Source: JAYVSZ01 sp043774925 (GTDB taxonomy: Bacteria > Pseudomonadota > Gammaproteobacteria > Burkholderiales > Methylophilaceae). Taken from it: a stretch of DNA of 64,000 bases. A program made the position numbers and the translations under genes. The stretch is taken from contig JAYVSZ010000031.1 of NCBI GenBank assembly GCA_043774925.1, positions 1 through 64,000 on the forward strand, written 5' to 3'. Numbering within the stretch: the first letter of the stretch is position 1; each line of letters starts with the position of its first letter. The notes beneath the pieces were generated by a model. It saw only the letters and a program-made list of their open reading frames with translations, had not been told where the DNA came from and did not search any database. Below are positions 9,321-19,051 of this stretch, piece after piece.

Positions 9321-9569
9321 ATGCAAAACACCAATCACACTGCCGAAAACAATATGTTGAGCGCAGAATTAGAGCTGCTGATGAAAGAACGCGATACCCT
9401 GCTGATTATTGCAGGCGCTGCCGCTGGCCTGATTGCCGAGCTGAACACGCAAGATTTACCCATTCGCACGGTGGAAGCAGCCGATTTACTGGCGACGCAC
9501 GTCAACCAGCTTTCTGAAGAAACGCTACAGGATGCGCTCAATTCTGTGCATGCGACCATAGAAAATTAA
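9321..9569 (+). CDS. small acidic protein of unknown function
   Basis: 82 residues, no recognised domain. It is largely helical and acidic (SAELELLMKERDTLLIIAGAAAGLIAEL), with one moderately hydrophobic helix around residue 30 but no convincing membrane segment. Codon use looks like its neighbours, and the only opposite-strand frame here (9335-9559) is less natural. It precedes the efflux operon but is separated by about 75 bases. The 196 bases between tRNA-Leu and this gene hold no other gene that I can support. No function can be given. Confidence 0.6.
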   Translation: MQNTNHTAENNMLSAELELLMKERDTLLIIAGAAAGLIAELNTQDLPIRTVEAADLLATHVNQLSEETLQDALNSVHATIEN

Positions 9570-9645
9570 AAGCCGCTAAACCGAGAAAACGAGGCCTTTA
9601 TGATACGGCCAATCTTGTGTGTGCGATGCTAGTCAAACGCCAATC

Positions 9646-11043
9646 ATGCAAATTCCACAAAAAATATTAATCTATTCAACCGCTTGCATCTTGCTATTGA
9701 GCTGCGCGACCGAAAAATACGCGCCTAAACCCATCAGCGTGGAAAAAACCACGGCAAAAATCGTTGCCAAAGATGCGGCGAATCCTGATTTCAAAGCTTA
9801 TTTAATCAAGCAAGGTTATCAAGAAGATAATTTGACGTGGGGGTTGGACGAGCTGACTTTATGTGCGCTTTATTTCAACGCCAAATTGGATGTTGCGAAA
9901 GCGCAACTTGGCTTGGCGAACGCGCAGATTGAAAGTGCGGGATTCAAACAAAACCCAACAATTAATGCCAACTTGGCACACAGCAATCAGAAAAATGGCG
10001 ACCCTAGCCCGTGGGCATATGGTCTGAATGTGGATATTCCGATTGAAACCACAAACAAACGCGAAATCCGTATCGAAGAAGCACAAGCGAATGCCGCTGC
10101 GAACCGCATGGATATTGCGGCTACAGCATGGCAGTTGCGCAGCCAAATTGCACAAGATTTAATCGAATATCATCAAAACATGGTCAGCGCGCAACTTTTT
10201 CAAACCGAATTAAGTACGCAAACCGAAATTGCCAATATGCTGATAAAGCGCGTGGAAACTGGGCTGGCGTCAAAAACTGAGTTGGCGCTAAGTGAACTTG
10301 CACTACTTAAAACGCAATCTGCGCTGAATAATGAGCAAGCCAAGTCGGCAGAAATTCAGGCCAAATTAGCGAGTGATGTCGGGTTAAGTTTGGAGAAATT
10401 TAAGCAAGTTACCATTAAGCCGCTTGAAATCGATGCCGCGCTTAGCCAACAAACAAGCGCCTTAGACGGCAATTTTATCAGTAAAAATCTACAAGAAACC
10501 ACGCTGCTCAACCGCATTGATATTCGCCGCGCGCTGGCCAAATACGCGGCAGCTGAGGCCAAGATAAAACTCGAAATCGCCAAGCAAACGCCTGATATTT
10601 CGCTCTCGCCCGGTATTGCGTTTGAATATGGCAGCAGCATTTGGTCGCTTGGGTTTTCTAGCTTGCTGAGTTTAGTTAATAAAAATCCAACGCAAATCAA
10701 CGAGGCGAAACAACTGAGGGAAATTGAAGGCGCGCAATTTGAGGCTTTGCAAGCGCAGATTATTGGCGATTTAAACCAAACTTATGCCAATTTTGAATCA
10801 AGTAAGCAAAACTTTAATCAGGCGCAGCGCCAATATACAAGCCAGTTGCAGCACATGCAGAGGTTGCAAAAACAATTTGATGCTGGTTTAATCGACCGCT
10901 TGGAATTGCGGCAAGCCTCGCTTGCGAATATCATCTCGCAACAGCAAGTGCAAAATGCCAAATTTGCGCTGCTAAAAGCCGCATATACCATCGAGGACGT
11001 GACGCAACATCCCATTTACACCAAATTCCAAATGCCGAATTAA
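9646..11043 (+). CDS. outer-membrane efflux lipoprotein, TolC family
   Basis: About 465 residues from the ATG at 9646; an in-frame GTG at 9619 would add nine residues. The start at 9646 gives a clean lipoprotein signal (MQIPQKILIYSTACILLLSC, cysteine at 20). The body has two TolC-type repeats of long amphipathic helices (ANAQIESAGFKQNPTINANL and, in the second half, YTSQLQHMQRLQKQFDAGLIDRLEL). It is the outer-membrane channel of a tripartite pump. It ends two bases before the adaptor start, so the three pump genes form an operon. The family is firm; the substrate is not visible. Confidence 0.85.
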   Translation: MQIPQKILIYSTACILLLSCATEKYAPKPISVEKTTAKIVAKDAANPDFKAYLIKQGYQEDNLTWGLDELTLCALYFNAKLDVAKAQLGLANAQIESAGFKQNPTINANLAHSNQKNGDPSPWAYGLNVDIPIETTNKREIRIEEAQANAAANRMDIAATAWQLRSQIAQDLIEYHQNMVSAQLFQTELSTQTEIANMLIKRVETGLASKTELALSELALLKTQSALNNEQAKSAEIQAKLASDVGLSLEKFKQVTIKPLEIDAALSQQTSALDGNFISKNLQETTLLNRIDIRRALAKYAAAEAKIKLEIAKQTPDISLSPGIAFEYGSSIWSLGFSSLLSLVNKNPTQINEAKQLREIEGAQFEALQAQIIGDLNQTYANFESSKQNFNQAQRQYTSQLQHMQRLQKQFDAGLIDRLELRQASLANIISQQQVQNAKFALLKAAYTIEDVTQHPIYTKFQMPN

Positions 11044-11044
11044 T

Positions 11045-12121
11045 ATGAACAAAAAACTGACGCTGATTATTGCTGTTGAAACTGTGCTGATTATTGCCTT
11101 GTTTTGGGTGCTCATTTTTTACAGCAAGGACGAGTATGAGGCTTACCAAGCAAAACTGAACGAGGCAATTGAAAGCCCCAGCCATGTGTCCAATAAGCAA
11201 GGCATTAGCGTGGTGACTTTGTCGTCGGAAATTCAAAAAAACAGCGGCATTAGCACGGCAAAAATCAGCGCAGCGACGTTTAAAAGCGAACAAAAAAGCA
11301 CTGGCAGTGTGGTGGCGATGGATAGTTTGATTGAAGCCAAATCTAAATATTTGAGCTTGCTTTCGGTGGCGAGTATCGCCCGTGCTGCCAATGCACAAAA
11401 TTTAAAGCAATATCAACGGCTTAAAGCGTTGAACGAGGATGATAAAAACGTCTCTGACCGCGCGCTACAAGAGGCGTTGGCCAGCGCAAACGCCGACCAA
11501 GCGAGCGTAAATGCGGCCGAATTGCAGCTAAAAAACTTGCAAACCACAACCAAATTGCAATGGGGCGAAGCGCTTGCGCAATTGGTGTTTAGCGAAAAAT
11601 TACCACCACATTTACAACACTTGCTCAACCGCAAAAACGTGTTAGTGCAAGTAAGTTTACCAGCGAGTGTAAGCACACCAAATGCCGGCTCCAGCATCAA
11701 TATCGCGCCGCTCAACGAGGCTGCAAGCACCATTCAAGCGATTTACATCTCGCCCGCTTCGCAAGCGGATGCCAGCAATTATGGCAAAACATTTTATTAC
11801 AGCGCGCCTGCTGAGCAATTACGCATTGGCATGCGCGTGAGCGTAGACGCGCCTGCCAGCGGTGGCGCTAATCACGGCGCGCTTGTGCCAAGCAATGCTG
11901 TGGTTTGGTACGCAGGCAAACCGTGGGCGTATTTTAAACAAGGTCGCAACAAACAAGGGTTAGACCAGTTCATGCGCAAGCCTATCTCTGCGAACACCGA
12001 AGTAAACGGTGGCTGGTTTAACCAAAACATCAGCGCAGATAGCGAAGTCGTCATAAATGGTGCGCAGTTACTGCTTTCAGAAGAGTTTAAGTATTTGATT
12101 AAAAACGAGAACGAGGATTAA
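11045..12121 (+). CDS. periplasmic adaptor (membrane fusion protein) of an RND efflux pump
   Basis: 358 residues. An N-terminal membrane anchor (about 4-24) is followed by a helical hairpin with repeated lysine and alanine (about 90-165) and beta-barrel segments (IQAIYISPASQAD, LRIGMRVSVDAP). It bridges the RND pump and the outer-membrane channel. No obvious metal-binding His or Met-rich stretch is seen at the N-terminus. Identification rests on these features and on its place between the TolC-like and RND genes. Confidence 0.8.
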   Translation: MNKKLTLIIAVETVLIIALFWVLIFYSKDEYEAYQAKLNEAIESPSHVSNKQGISVVTLSSEIQKNSGISTAKISAATFKSEQKSTGSVVAMDSLIEAKSKYLSLLSVASIARAANAQNLKQYQRLKALNEDDKNVSDRALQEALASANADQASVNAAELQLKNLQTTTKLQWGEALAQLVFSEKLPPHLQHLLNRKNVLVQVSLPASVSTPNAGSSINIAPLNEAASTIQAIYISPASQADASNYGKTFYYSAPAEQLRIGMRVSVDAPASGGANHGALVPSNAVVWYAGKPWAYFKQGRNKQGLDQFMRKPISANTEVNGGWFNQNISADSEVVINGAQLLLSEEFKYLIKNENED

Positions 12122-12221
12122 AAAACCCGTCACTTGAGATTGAATAATGGACAGACATTAATTAAAGGCAAGCTTTGAAACCACATCAAAAATCAAGCGT
12201 CAGTAGAAAGATTACAACATC

Positions 12222-15200
12222 ATGATGTCGGCAATCGTTCGCTTCTCCATTCGCTTCCATGGCGTGATTATTGGCTTGGCGAGCCTGATTGTGCTGTACG
12301 GCATCTATAGCCTCACGCGCGCCAACCTGAATGTTTTTCCTGAATTTTCACCCACGCAAGTCGTTATCCAAACCGAATCACCTGGGCTTTCGGCTGAGCT
12401 GGTGGAAAACTTGGTCACACAGCCGATTGAAAGCAGTATCGCTGGCGCGGTAGGCATCAGCGATATGCGCTCGCAATCGATTCCTGGCTTGTCGGTTGTC
12501 ACCATTATTTTTGACGAAAATTCAAGCAGCAATCACACGGATGTTTATCGCAATCGCCAAGTTATCGCCGAGCGTCTGACTACGCTCACCTTGCCGCGCG
12601 GCATTACGCCGAATATCACGCCGCTCACCTCCTCCGCCAGCACCGTGCTAGGCATTGGGCTAACTTCGAGCACACGCAGCTTGATGGAATTACGCACCTT
12701 GGTGGATTGGACGATTCGCCCGCATCTGCTTGCCGTGCCGGGCGTGGCCGATGTGAACGTGTTTGGCGGCGAGGTGCGCCAGTTGCAAATTCAGGTTGAT
12801 CCTGAAAAACTTATTCGTTACGGATTATCGTTAGCACAAGTCAGCGAGGCCGCCAGCAAAGCCACTGGCGTGCGTGGCGCGGGCTACATTGAGAACAATA
12901 ATCAGCGCCTCGTCATCAATTCGGAAGGCCAAACGCTGACGCCGCAACAACTTGCCAACACACTGCTGCAATTTCGCAACGGGCAAGCCATTAAAATGGG
13001 TGATATTGGCAAGGTGGTAGAGGGTGCAGCGCCCGCCATTAGCGGCGCTAACGTGAATGGCAAAGAGGGTATTTATCTTTCGGTGCAAGGCCAGTTGGGC
13101 GGCGATACGCATGGCGTCACGCTGGCGTTGGAGAAAGCGTTAGCAGCGCTAAAACCCAGCTTGGACGCGGAAAAAGTGATGCTTTACCCCAAGCTTTTCC
13201 GCCCCGCTAACTTTATCGAAACCGCGATTAAAGGCTTGCGCTCAGACATTCTTATTGGCTCGGTGCTGGTGATTATCGTATTATTTTTGTTTCTGTTCAA
13301 CGCACGCACTGCCTTTATTTCCACAACCGCCATCCCGCTTTCCTTGCTCACCGCCGTCGTCGTGATGAGCTATCTCGGCATTAGCCTCAATATTATGGTA
13401 CTCGGCGGCTTAGCCATTGCGCTGGGCGAAGTTGTGGACGACGCGATTATTGATACTGAAAATATTTTCAGGCGTTTACGCGAGAACCGCATGCTTATTG
13501 AGCCACAGCCTACTTACCAAGTGGTGTTTAACGCCTCTATGGAGGTGCGTAGCTCGGTGGTTTACGCAACAATCATTGTCACCATGGTGTTTTTGCCTTT
13601 GCTGACATTGGGCGGTGTGGCGGGCAAACTTTTTGCACCATTAGGATTAGCGTATATTTTCGCTATTTTAGCCTCGCTCGTCGTTGCGCTCACCCTCACA
13701 CCAGCGCTCTGCTACTTGCTGCTGGGGCATACCAAACTAAAATCTGAAGATTCGCCGATGATTAAACTCATCAAAAAAGCTTATGTCAAAATTCTGTATA
13801 AAATTGAAAAACAATACAAAGCAGTGTTAGCAGTTTCATTTATTTTAATCGCGCTCGGGCTGGGCGTGTTGCCGCTGTTCAAAAGTCAGTTCATCCCCAA
13901 TCTGCATGAAGGCCATTACATTATGCGGATGACGGCGGTGCCAGGCACGTCGAAAGTAGAGTCGTTGCGCATCGGCAAGCAAGTGGCGGAGGCGATTTTA
14001 AAGGTACGGGGCGTAAAATCTGTGTCGCAATGGGCAGGTCGCGCCTCCAACGCGGCAGATACGTTTGGCACGCATTACAGCGAGTTCGAAATCGAAATCG
14101 GCACCGCATCAGGTCAAGAACAAACGCGCATTTTGCAAGGTATTCGTGATGTCATTTCAGGCGTAGGTAAAGATAATGCGGGGTTTGTCGGCATCACTTT
14201 TGGCATCAACACATTCTTAACAGAGCGTATCGAAGAAACCATTTCTGGCTACACGTCTGCGGTTGTCATCAACATTTTTGGTGATAATTTGGACGAGCTA
14301 GACCGCGACGCGCAAAGCATCGCGGGCTTGGTGGCAGGCATGCACGGCGCGGCGGATGTCACCGTGCAGTCGCCCGCTGGTACGCCACAGGTCGTGGTGC
14401 GCCTGCGCAGTGACAAGCTGCTGCAATGGGGCTTATCGCCAGTGGATGTGCTGGATGCGATTCGCGTCGTCTATGAAAACATGCCGATTGCCCAAGTTTA
14501 CGACGGCAATCGTGTGATTAACGTCACCGTAACGCTACAGCCAGATTTAAAAGATGACTTTGAAGAAATTGGCAAACTGCCGCTTAAAAATGCCGATGGT
14601 AAGACTTTGTATCTGCGCGATGTGGCAGATATTAGTCAAGAAAATGGTCGCTCAAAAATTCTACATGATGGCGCAAAACGCATCCAAACTATTACCGCCA
14701 ACGTGAACGGACGTGACGTTTCCGCTTTTGTTGCGGAAATGAAAAAACGCATTAAAAGCGAAATCAGGCTTTCACAAGGCAATTACTTAGAATTTACGGG
14801 TGAAGCGGAAGAAAGCGCGCAATCACGTGAAGACCTTATCGTACACTCACTGTTGGCGGGCGTCGGCGTATTTTTGATGTTGTACATCGCGTTTGGTCGA
14901 TTGCGTAACTTGCTGCTCACCTTCGCCAACTTGCCGTTTGCACTGATCGGCGGCGTACTGGCGGCGTTTTTCACAGGCGGCTGGATTTCGCTTGGCTCGC
15001 TGGTTGGCTTTGTCACTTTGTTTGGCATCACGCTGCGAAATTCCATCATGATGGTCTCGCATTTTCAGCATTTGGTGGACGATGAAGATTGCATTTGGAA
15101 CCTTGAAACCTGCATGCGCGGTGCCACAGAGCGCCTGCCATCTATTTTGATGACTGCCCTGGTAACCGCACTGGGCTTGCTTCCGCTCGCATTAGGCAGC

Positions 15201-15338
15201 GGCCAGCCTGGGCGTGAAATTGAAGGGCCAATGGCAACAATCATTGTCGGTGGGCTAGTCACTTCGACCATTTTAAACTTACTGATTTTGCCAACGATTA
15301 TGTTGCATTTTGGCAGATTTAGCAAAAGTAACTTCTAA
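12222..15338 (+). CDS. RND efflux transporter, heavy-metal (CusA/CzcA) type
   Basis: 1038 residues, 12 predicted membrane segments in the RND pattern: one near the N-terminus, a block at about 335-500, and a block from about 860 to the end. The TM4 proton-relay motif is present as LGEVVDDAIIDTENIF (about 402-417), with the acidic residues typical of the HME group. It has two large periplasmic loops. It would use the proton gradient to export metal ions or other toxic compounds from periplasm or cytoplasm. ATGATG at 12222 leaves the exact start within one codon. A 100-base gap separates it from the adaptor gene. The substrate is not decidable from sequence reading. Confidence 0.88.
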   Translation: MMSAIVRFSIRFHGVIIGLASLIVLYGIYSLTRANLNVFPEFSPTQVVIQTESPGLSAELVENLVTQPIESSIAGAVGISDMRSQSIPGLSVVTIIFDENSSSNHTDVYRNRQVIAERLTTLTLPRGITPNITPLTSSASTVLGIGLTSSTRSLMELRTLVDWTIRPHLLAVPGVADVNVFGGEVRQLQIQVDPEKLIRYGLSLAQVSEAASKATGVRGAGYIENNNQRLVINSEGQTLTPQQLANTLLQFRNGQAIKMGDIGKVVEGAAPAISGANVNGKEGIYLSVQGQLGGDTHGVTLALEKALAALKPSLDAEKVMLYPKLFRPANFIETAIKGLRSDILIGSVLVIIVLFLFLFNARTAFISTTAIPLSLLTAVVVMSYLGISLNIMVLGGLAIALGEVVDDAIIDTENIFRRLRENRMLIEPQPTYQVVFNASMEVRSSVVYATIIVTMVFLPLLTLGGVAGKLFAPLGLAYIFAILASLVVALTLTPALCYLLLGHTKLKSEDSPMIKLIKKAYVKILYKIEKQYKAVLAVSFILIALGLGVLPLFKSQFIPNLHEGHYIMRMTAVPGTSKVESLRIGKQVAEAILKVRGVKSVSQWAGRASNAADTFGTHYSEFEIEIGTASGQEQTRILQGIRDVISGVGKDNAGFVGITFGINTFLTERIEETISGYTSAVVINIFGDNLDELDRDAQSIAGLVAGMHGAADVTVQSPAGTPQVVVRLRSDKLLQWGLSPVDVLDAIRVVYENMPIAQVYDGNRVINVTVTLQPDLKDDFEEIGKLPLKNADGKTLYLRDVADISQENGRSKILHDGAKRIQTITANVNGRDVSAFVAEMKKRIKSEIRLSQGNYLEFTGEAEESAQSREDLIVHSLLAGVGVFLMLYIAFGRLRNLLLTFANLPFALIGGVLAAFFTGGWISLGSLVGFVTLFGITLRNSIMMVSHFQHLVDDEDCIWNLETCMRGATERLPSILMTALVTALGLLPLALGSGQPGREIEGPMATIIVGGLVTSTILNLLILPTIMLHFGRFSKSNF

Positions 15339-15473
15339 CTGTTAAATTTCACTAAGCGATTGTTATATAAGCGCAATTAGACCCAAACAGGTGATTGCCC
15401 GCAGGCGCTAAAAACTGTAAGCTGCAACAAATTATAAAAACTATAACTTACAGCACATATTTTCAGGGCAATC

Positions 15474-16508
15474 ATGATTTCTATTTCCAGAATCCGTTTA
15501 ATTATATTTTTGTTTTTAGTTACGTCGTTCGCGCTTGGCTGTTATCTATTATTTGTACCCGATAATCCTGTAATGCGTCTGTTCCGTGGCGAGATTTCTA
15601 ATGTTGATGCGAAGGTGGTGATTGGTCCTTATCCTACGGAATCCGATTTTATCAGGCTAAAACATGCCAAAGTCACAACCATTATTAGTTTACTGGACCC
15701 TGTGTTGCCGTATGAGCGTACTTTGTTAGATCAAGAAAAAATATTAGCGGATAAATATGCCATCAAGTTGATGAACTTCCCCATGGTAAGTATTCTCGGC
15801 TATAAAATGGGGCAAGATTATGAAAGTAATGCCAATGCTGCTGCAAATGCTGTAATTGCGACGATTGGAAAATCATACCTACACTGCTATCTTGGCATAC
15901 ATCGTGCGCAGGTAGTAAGAAATATGATAGAAAAAAAAGATCTTGCTGTTGGCAAGTATTTGCTGCGCGATGGTGAGCGTAGCCAATTTGCACAATCGCA
16001 AGACGAAGCTGAACTACTATATAACCAAGGCAACTACAGAGAAGCAAAAAACGTTTTAAGCCGCATGCCAACTCAGGGCTTTTCTGCCACCATGTTAAAC
16101 GCTTGGGCTAGCTACCGTTTGAATAATCTTGTGGAGGCGAGAAAGCTTTTTACTGCTGGATTCGACATGGCAGCGAAACATGAGGAAGCTGAAATTGGTT
16201 TGGCGTTTTGTGACTTAAAAGAAAATAAACTTGAAGACGCAGGGCGCAGATTTTCTTCTGTGATTGCCACCGATCCTTTAAACCAGCCTGCATTAACTGG
16301 TGCTGGGTTGGTGCTCTTTAGACAAAGTAAATTCGATGAGTCTGCCAAGCTACTACAACGCGCGCTTGCTATTAACCCAAACGATAATGATGCTTCAGAT
16401 ACACTAAAGAGGATTCAAGCAGCAAAACTCGAGAAAACAGCGGCTTCAAGCAGCGAAACTCAAAAAAATAGCGGATTTAAGCTGCAATACTCGCAAAAAA
16501 TGAATTAG
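15474..16508 (+). CDS. membrane-anchored tyrosine/dual-specificity phosphatase-like protein with TPR repeats
   Basis: 344 residues. An N-terminal membrane segment (about 7-27) precedes a dual-specificity-phosphatase-like domain (about 45-170) with an intact signature HCYLGIHR (CX5R, about 139-146). Three or four TPR-type helix pairs follow (about 180-325: EAELLYNQGNYREAKNVL, then a repeat ending ALAINPNDNDA). The topology suggests a periplasmic catalytic domain if the anchor is uncleaved, which is unusual and unproven. It ends exactly where the converging glycosyltransferase gene ends (stops at 16506-16508 and 16509-16511). A 7-bp inverted repeat CTGTAAG/CTTACAG at 15415-15453 lies upstream and may be an operator. 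Confidence 0.75.
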   Translation: MISISRIRLIIFLFLVTSFALGCYLLFVPDNPVMRLFRGEISNVDAKVVIGPYPTESDFIRLKHAKVTTIISLLDPVLPYERTLLDQEKILADKYAIKLMNFPMVSILGYKMGQDYESNANAAANAVIATIGKSYLHCYLGIHRAQVVRNMIEKKDLAVGKYLLRDGERSQFAQSQDEAELLYNQGNYREAKNVLSRMPTQGFSATMLNAWASYRLNNLVEARKLFTAGFDMAAKHEEAEIGLAFCDLKENKLEDAGRRFSSVIATDPLNQPALTGAGLVLFRQSKFDESAKLLQRALAINPNDNDASDTLKRIQAAKLEKTAASSSETQKNSGFKLQYSQKMN

Positions 16509-17969
16509 TTAAGACTGAATTGGGGCATGAGTTGTATGCGCTAGTTCATGCCAGTCGCCTTGACGACGCATCTTGCCCCATTTACCTTTGCGCGCAAATA
16601 TCCAACGCACTAAACCCATGCAACGCCAAATTGAGCATAAGGGTCTCAAGAACAAGCTATCAATAAGCGCTGCGATAATCAATCTGAAAAGTTGCCTTGG
16701 TTGCTTGTAGAGATCGAATGAAACTTCCTCGAGCAACAAGCTAGACACTGAAAGTAAGAAGCCAAGCCCAATGGATGCAAAAAGAAATACTGCAAAAACT
16801 GGCCATGAGATATAGCCAAGCCAATAAAAAAGCGTGAACAGAACGTAACCAGAAACCTCAACAACAGGTCCGAACCATTCAAAAATAAGCATAAAAGGAA
16901 ATGCAATCCAACCAACTGCGCCGCCGTTCTTTGAGAACATGAGTCCTAAATTACCAAACAAGCTTTCAGACAAGCCTTGTTGCCAACGAACACGCTGATT
17001 CATCAGCGAGCGGAAATCTTCAGGCGCTTCTGTCCATGCAACAGGATCTGGTAAAAAAACAATGCTGTATTTGCGCTCATGCTTACGCATATAACGGTGG
17101 ATACGCACGATGAGTTCCATGTCCTCACCCACGGTGTTCGATTTATAACCGCCTACTTCAATCACAGTGTCTTTTCTAAACAGACCAAACGCTCCTGAGA
17201 TAATTAACAAGGCGTCAAACGATGCCCATCCCACTCTGCCCATCAGAAAAGCTCTAATATATTCAACCACCTGCAGCATAGCCAGCCAATTAGTTGGTAA
17301 GCCAATTTTTTTTAAGAAACCACCACTCACTTGACAGCCATTGGCGATGCGCACCGTTCCACCCGCTGCGACAACACGCTGATCCTCAAGAAATGGCTGA
17401 ACAACACGCTTTAGGCTATCTCTTTGCAAAATACTATCCGCATCGACCACACAAAACACAGGATAAAGCGCAGCATTGATACCTGCATTAATACTATCCG
17501 CTTTGCCGCCGTTTTCTTTATCAATCACGCGCACATTTTGATATTTGGTAGAGCGGTAAACCTCATTCACAGCTTTCGTTTCAAGTTGGCGACGATACGG
17601 CACTAAAAATGGAATGATATCCAAGTTCTTTTTTAGAATGTCTAAAGTATCATCGGTTGAGCCATCATTGACCACTAAAATCTCAAATTGAGGATAGTTT
17701 AGATGCAACATAGAGTGAATGGTAGCAACGATAATTGCACTCTCATTATGGGCGGGAATGATAATGCTGACAGGCGGCTCGATGCCAGAATAAACCTGCG
17801 GCAGCCCGTCTAACGTGAGATTTGGCATATACTTCTTGAGCTTAAATGCACTAATGACATTGAGTGCCAAATATACACCGCTAATACAAATAAAATAGGC
17901 AAAAAACAGCCATTGTGAAAAATGTATAACCTCCATCCAAGATGGGAGTATGCTAGTTAGGGTCATCAT
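16509..17969 (-). CDS. processive-type GT2 membrane glycosyltransferase
   Basis: 486 residues. A membrane segment at about 17-40 is followed by a GT2 catalytic domain with VNDGSTDDT (about 100), the metal-binding DAD (VVDADS), GED (NTVGEDMEL) and the QxxRW motif (QRVRWQQG, about 330). Three or four membrane segments follow (about 355-470). The D, DxD, (G/T)ED, QxxRW set is that of cellulose/poly-GlcNAc type synthases, so it probably polymerises a beta-linked polysaccharide across the inner membrane. Its ATG overlaps the stop of the HEAT gene (ATGATGA). No PilZ domain is visible. Confidence 0.88.
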   Translation of the reverse strand: MMTLTSILPSWMEVIHFSQWLFFAYFICISGVYLALNVISAFKLKKYMPNLTLDGLPQVYSGIEPPVSIIIPAHNESAIIVATIHSMLHLNYPQFEILVVNDGSTDDTLDILKKNLDIIPFLVPYRRQLETKAVNEVYRSTKYQNVRVIDKENGGKADSINAGINAALYPVFCVVDADSILQRDSLKRVVQPFLEDQRVVAAGGTVRIANGCQVSGGFLKKIGLPTNWLAMLQVVEYIRAFLMGRVGWASFDALLIISGAFGLFRKDTVIEVGGYKSNTVGEDMELIVRIHRYMRKHERKYSIVFLPDPVAWTEAPEDFRSLMNQRVRWQQGLSESLFGNLGLMFSKNGGAVGWIAFPFMLIFEWFGPVVEVSGYVLFTLFYWLGYISWPVFAVFLFASIGLGFLLSVSSLLLEEVSFDLYKQPRQLFRLIIAALIDSLFLRPLCSIWRCMGLVRWIFARKGKWGKMRRQGDWHELAHTTHAPIQS

Positions 17970-19051
17970 GCGCCTTTCGATGCAGTTGCATACGCCAACA
18001 TTTCTTGAGCGTATGGATCTGTTAAATTTTTCTTGATATGGTTTACATCACTATGGTCTAGAGTTGTCATCGAGTTAATAGATGCAGCTGCACGGTAGCG
18101 TAGCCACCAATCTTTAGAATGAAGCATAGATGTAAGCGCTGGAACGTCATCCTTTTCACCAAGTCTCCCGAGCGCTTTAACAGCCTGCACTTTAATCTGC
18201 CAAGCACCATCAGCCATTCGCTGTCTAACCAAGTCAAGATCTCGCGGCTCACGCACTAATTTAAGTGCGGCTAGCACCAGTTCAGCATCTTCTGATTGAC
18301 TTAAAATTTCCCTAATAAATAGCGGAGATTCGTTGAGGTGCAGTACATTCAGCAACCTGAGCAAACGAATCAAACTAGGATGATTTTCTCGCATGGTTTT
18401 TTCGACAAATGTTAAAAAAGCGTCAACAAAACCCGCTGGCGATTCTTTGAGAATACGCGCAATTTTTTGCGCAGGCCAATCGCGGCGCTCTGCAATAAGT
18501 GGGATTACGATTGGCGTCGCTTTGGCAGCATCAATTTTGACCAAAGATCGCGCAGATGAAATAGAAAGCGCAACAGTTGGGCTATGCAGTAAATTTTCCA
18601 GCTCGCCCCACACATGTTCATCTTCAAGAAACCCATAAGCCGCAATTGCGATCATCTGGTCTGACTGAGATCCATCAACCAATCTTGACTTTAATGCTTG
18701 AGACATGCCAACTTCTTGCATCACCGCATTTAAATACACACCAGGTTCGCCTAGCAGGCTTTCTTGTAAGTGCAGCCATAAAATCAAAAAACGATTTGTG
18801 TCATGCAACTCCAGCGCTGGCAGCGGCACTTGCTCGCCCAACGCTCTTTGCACTAAGACTGGCTGCCAAGTTTTAATGAATTCGCGGCGATATTTCTCTT
18901 GCCGCATTTTACTAAATCGTAACCAAATCACCTCTAACAAAATAGCCATTGAAATGATTGCCGAAGCAATGCAAAACCATAGCGCTATTTGAAGCGTGCT
19001 TTCAGAAATTATGGCGTAGCCCAAGTGAAACCCCCGTATTATTGTAAGCAC
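17966..19051 (-). CDS. membrane-anchored HEAT-repeat protein
   Basis: Up to 361 residues. A single membrane segment (about 22-42, ALWFCIASAIISMAILLEVI) is followed by paired-helix HEAT repeats, clearest near the C-terminus (VKALGRLGEKDDVPALTSMLHSKDWWLRYRAAASI). Such repeats usually bind proteins. The start is uncertain: the frame opens at GTG 19051 inside the YaiO-like gene, and a TTG at 19024 after GGGGG is another option. Either way it overlaps the gene before it and overlaps the glycosyltransferase after it, so translation is coupled. Confidence 0.75.
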   Translation of the reverse strand: MLTIIRGFHLGYAIISESTLQIALWFCIASAIISMAILLEVIWLRFSKMRQEKYRREFIKTWQPVLVQRALGEQVPLPALELHDTNRFLILWLHLQESLLGEPGVYLNAVMQEVGMSQALKSRLVDGSQSDQMIAIAAYGFLEDEHVWGELENLLHSPTVALSISSARSLVKIDAAKATPIVIPLIAERRDWPAQKIARILKESPAGFVDAFLTFVEKTMRENHPSLIRLLRLLNVLHLNESPLFIREILSQSEDAELVLAALKLVREPRDLDLVRQRMADGAWQIKVQAVKALGRLGEKDDVPALTSMLHSKDWWLRYRAAASINSMTTLDHSDVNHIKKNLTDPYAQEMLAYATASKGA

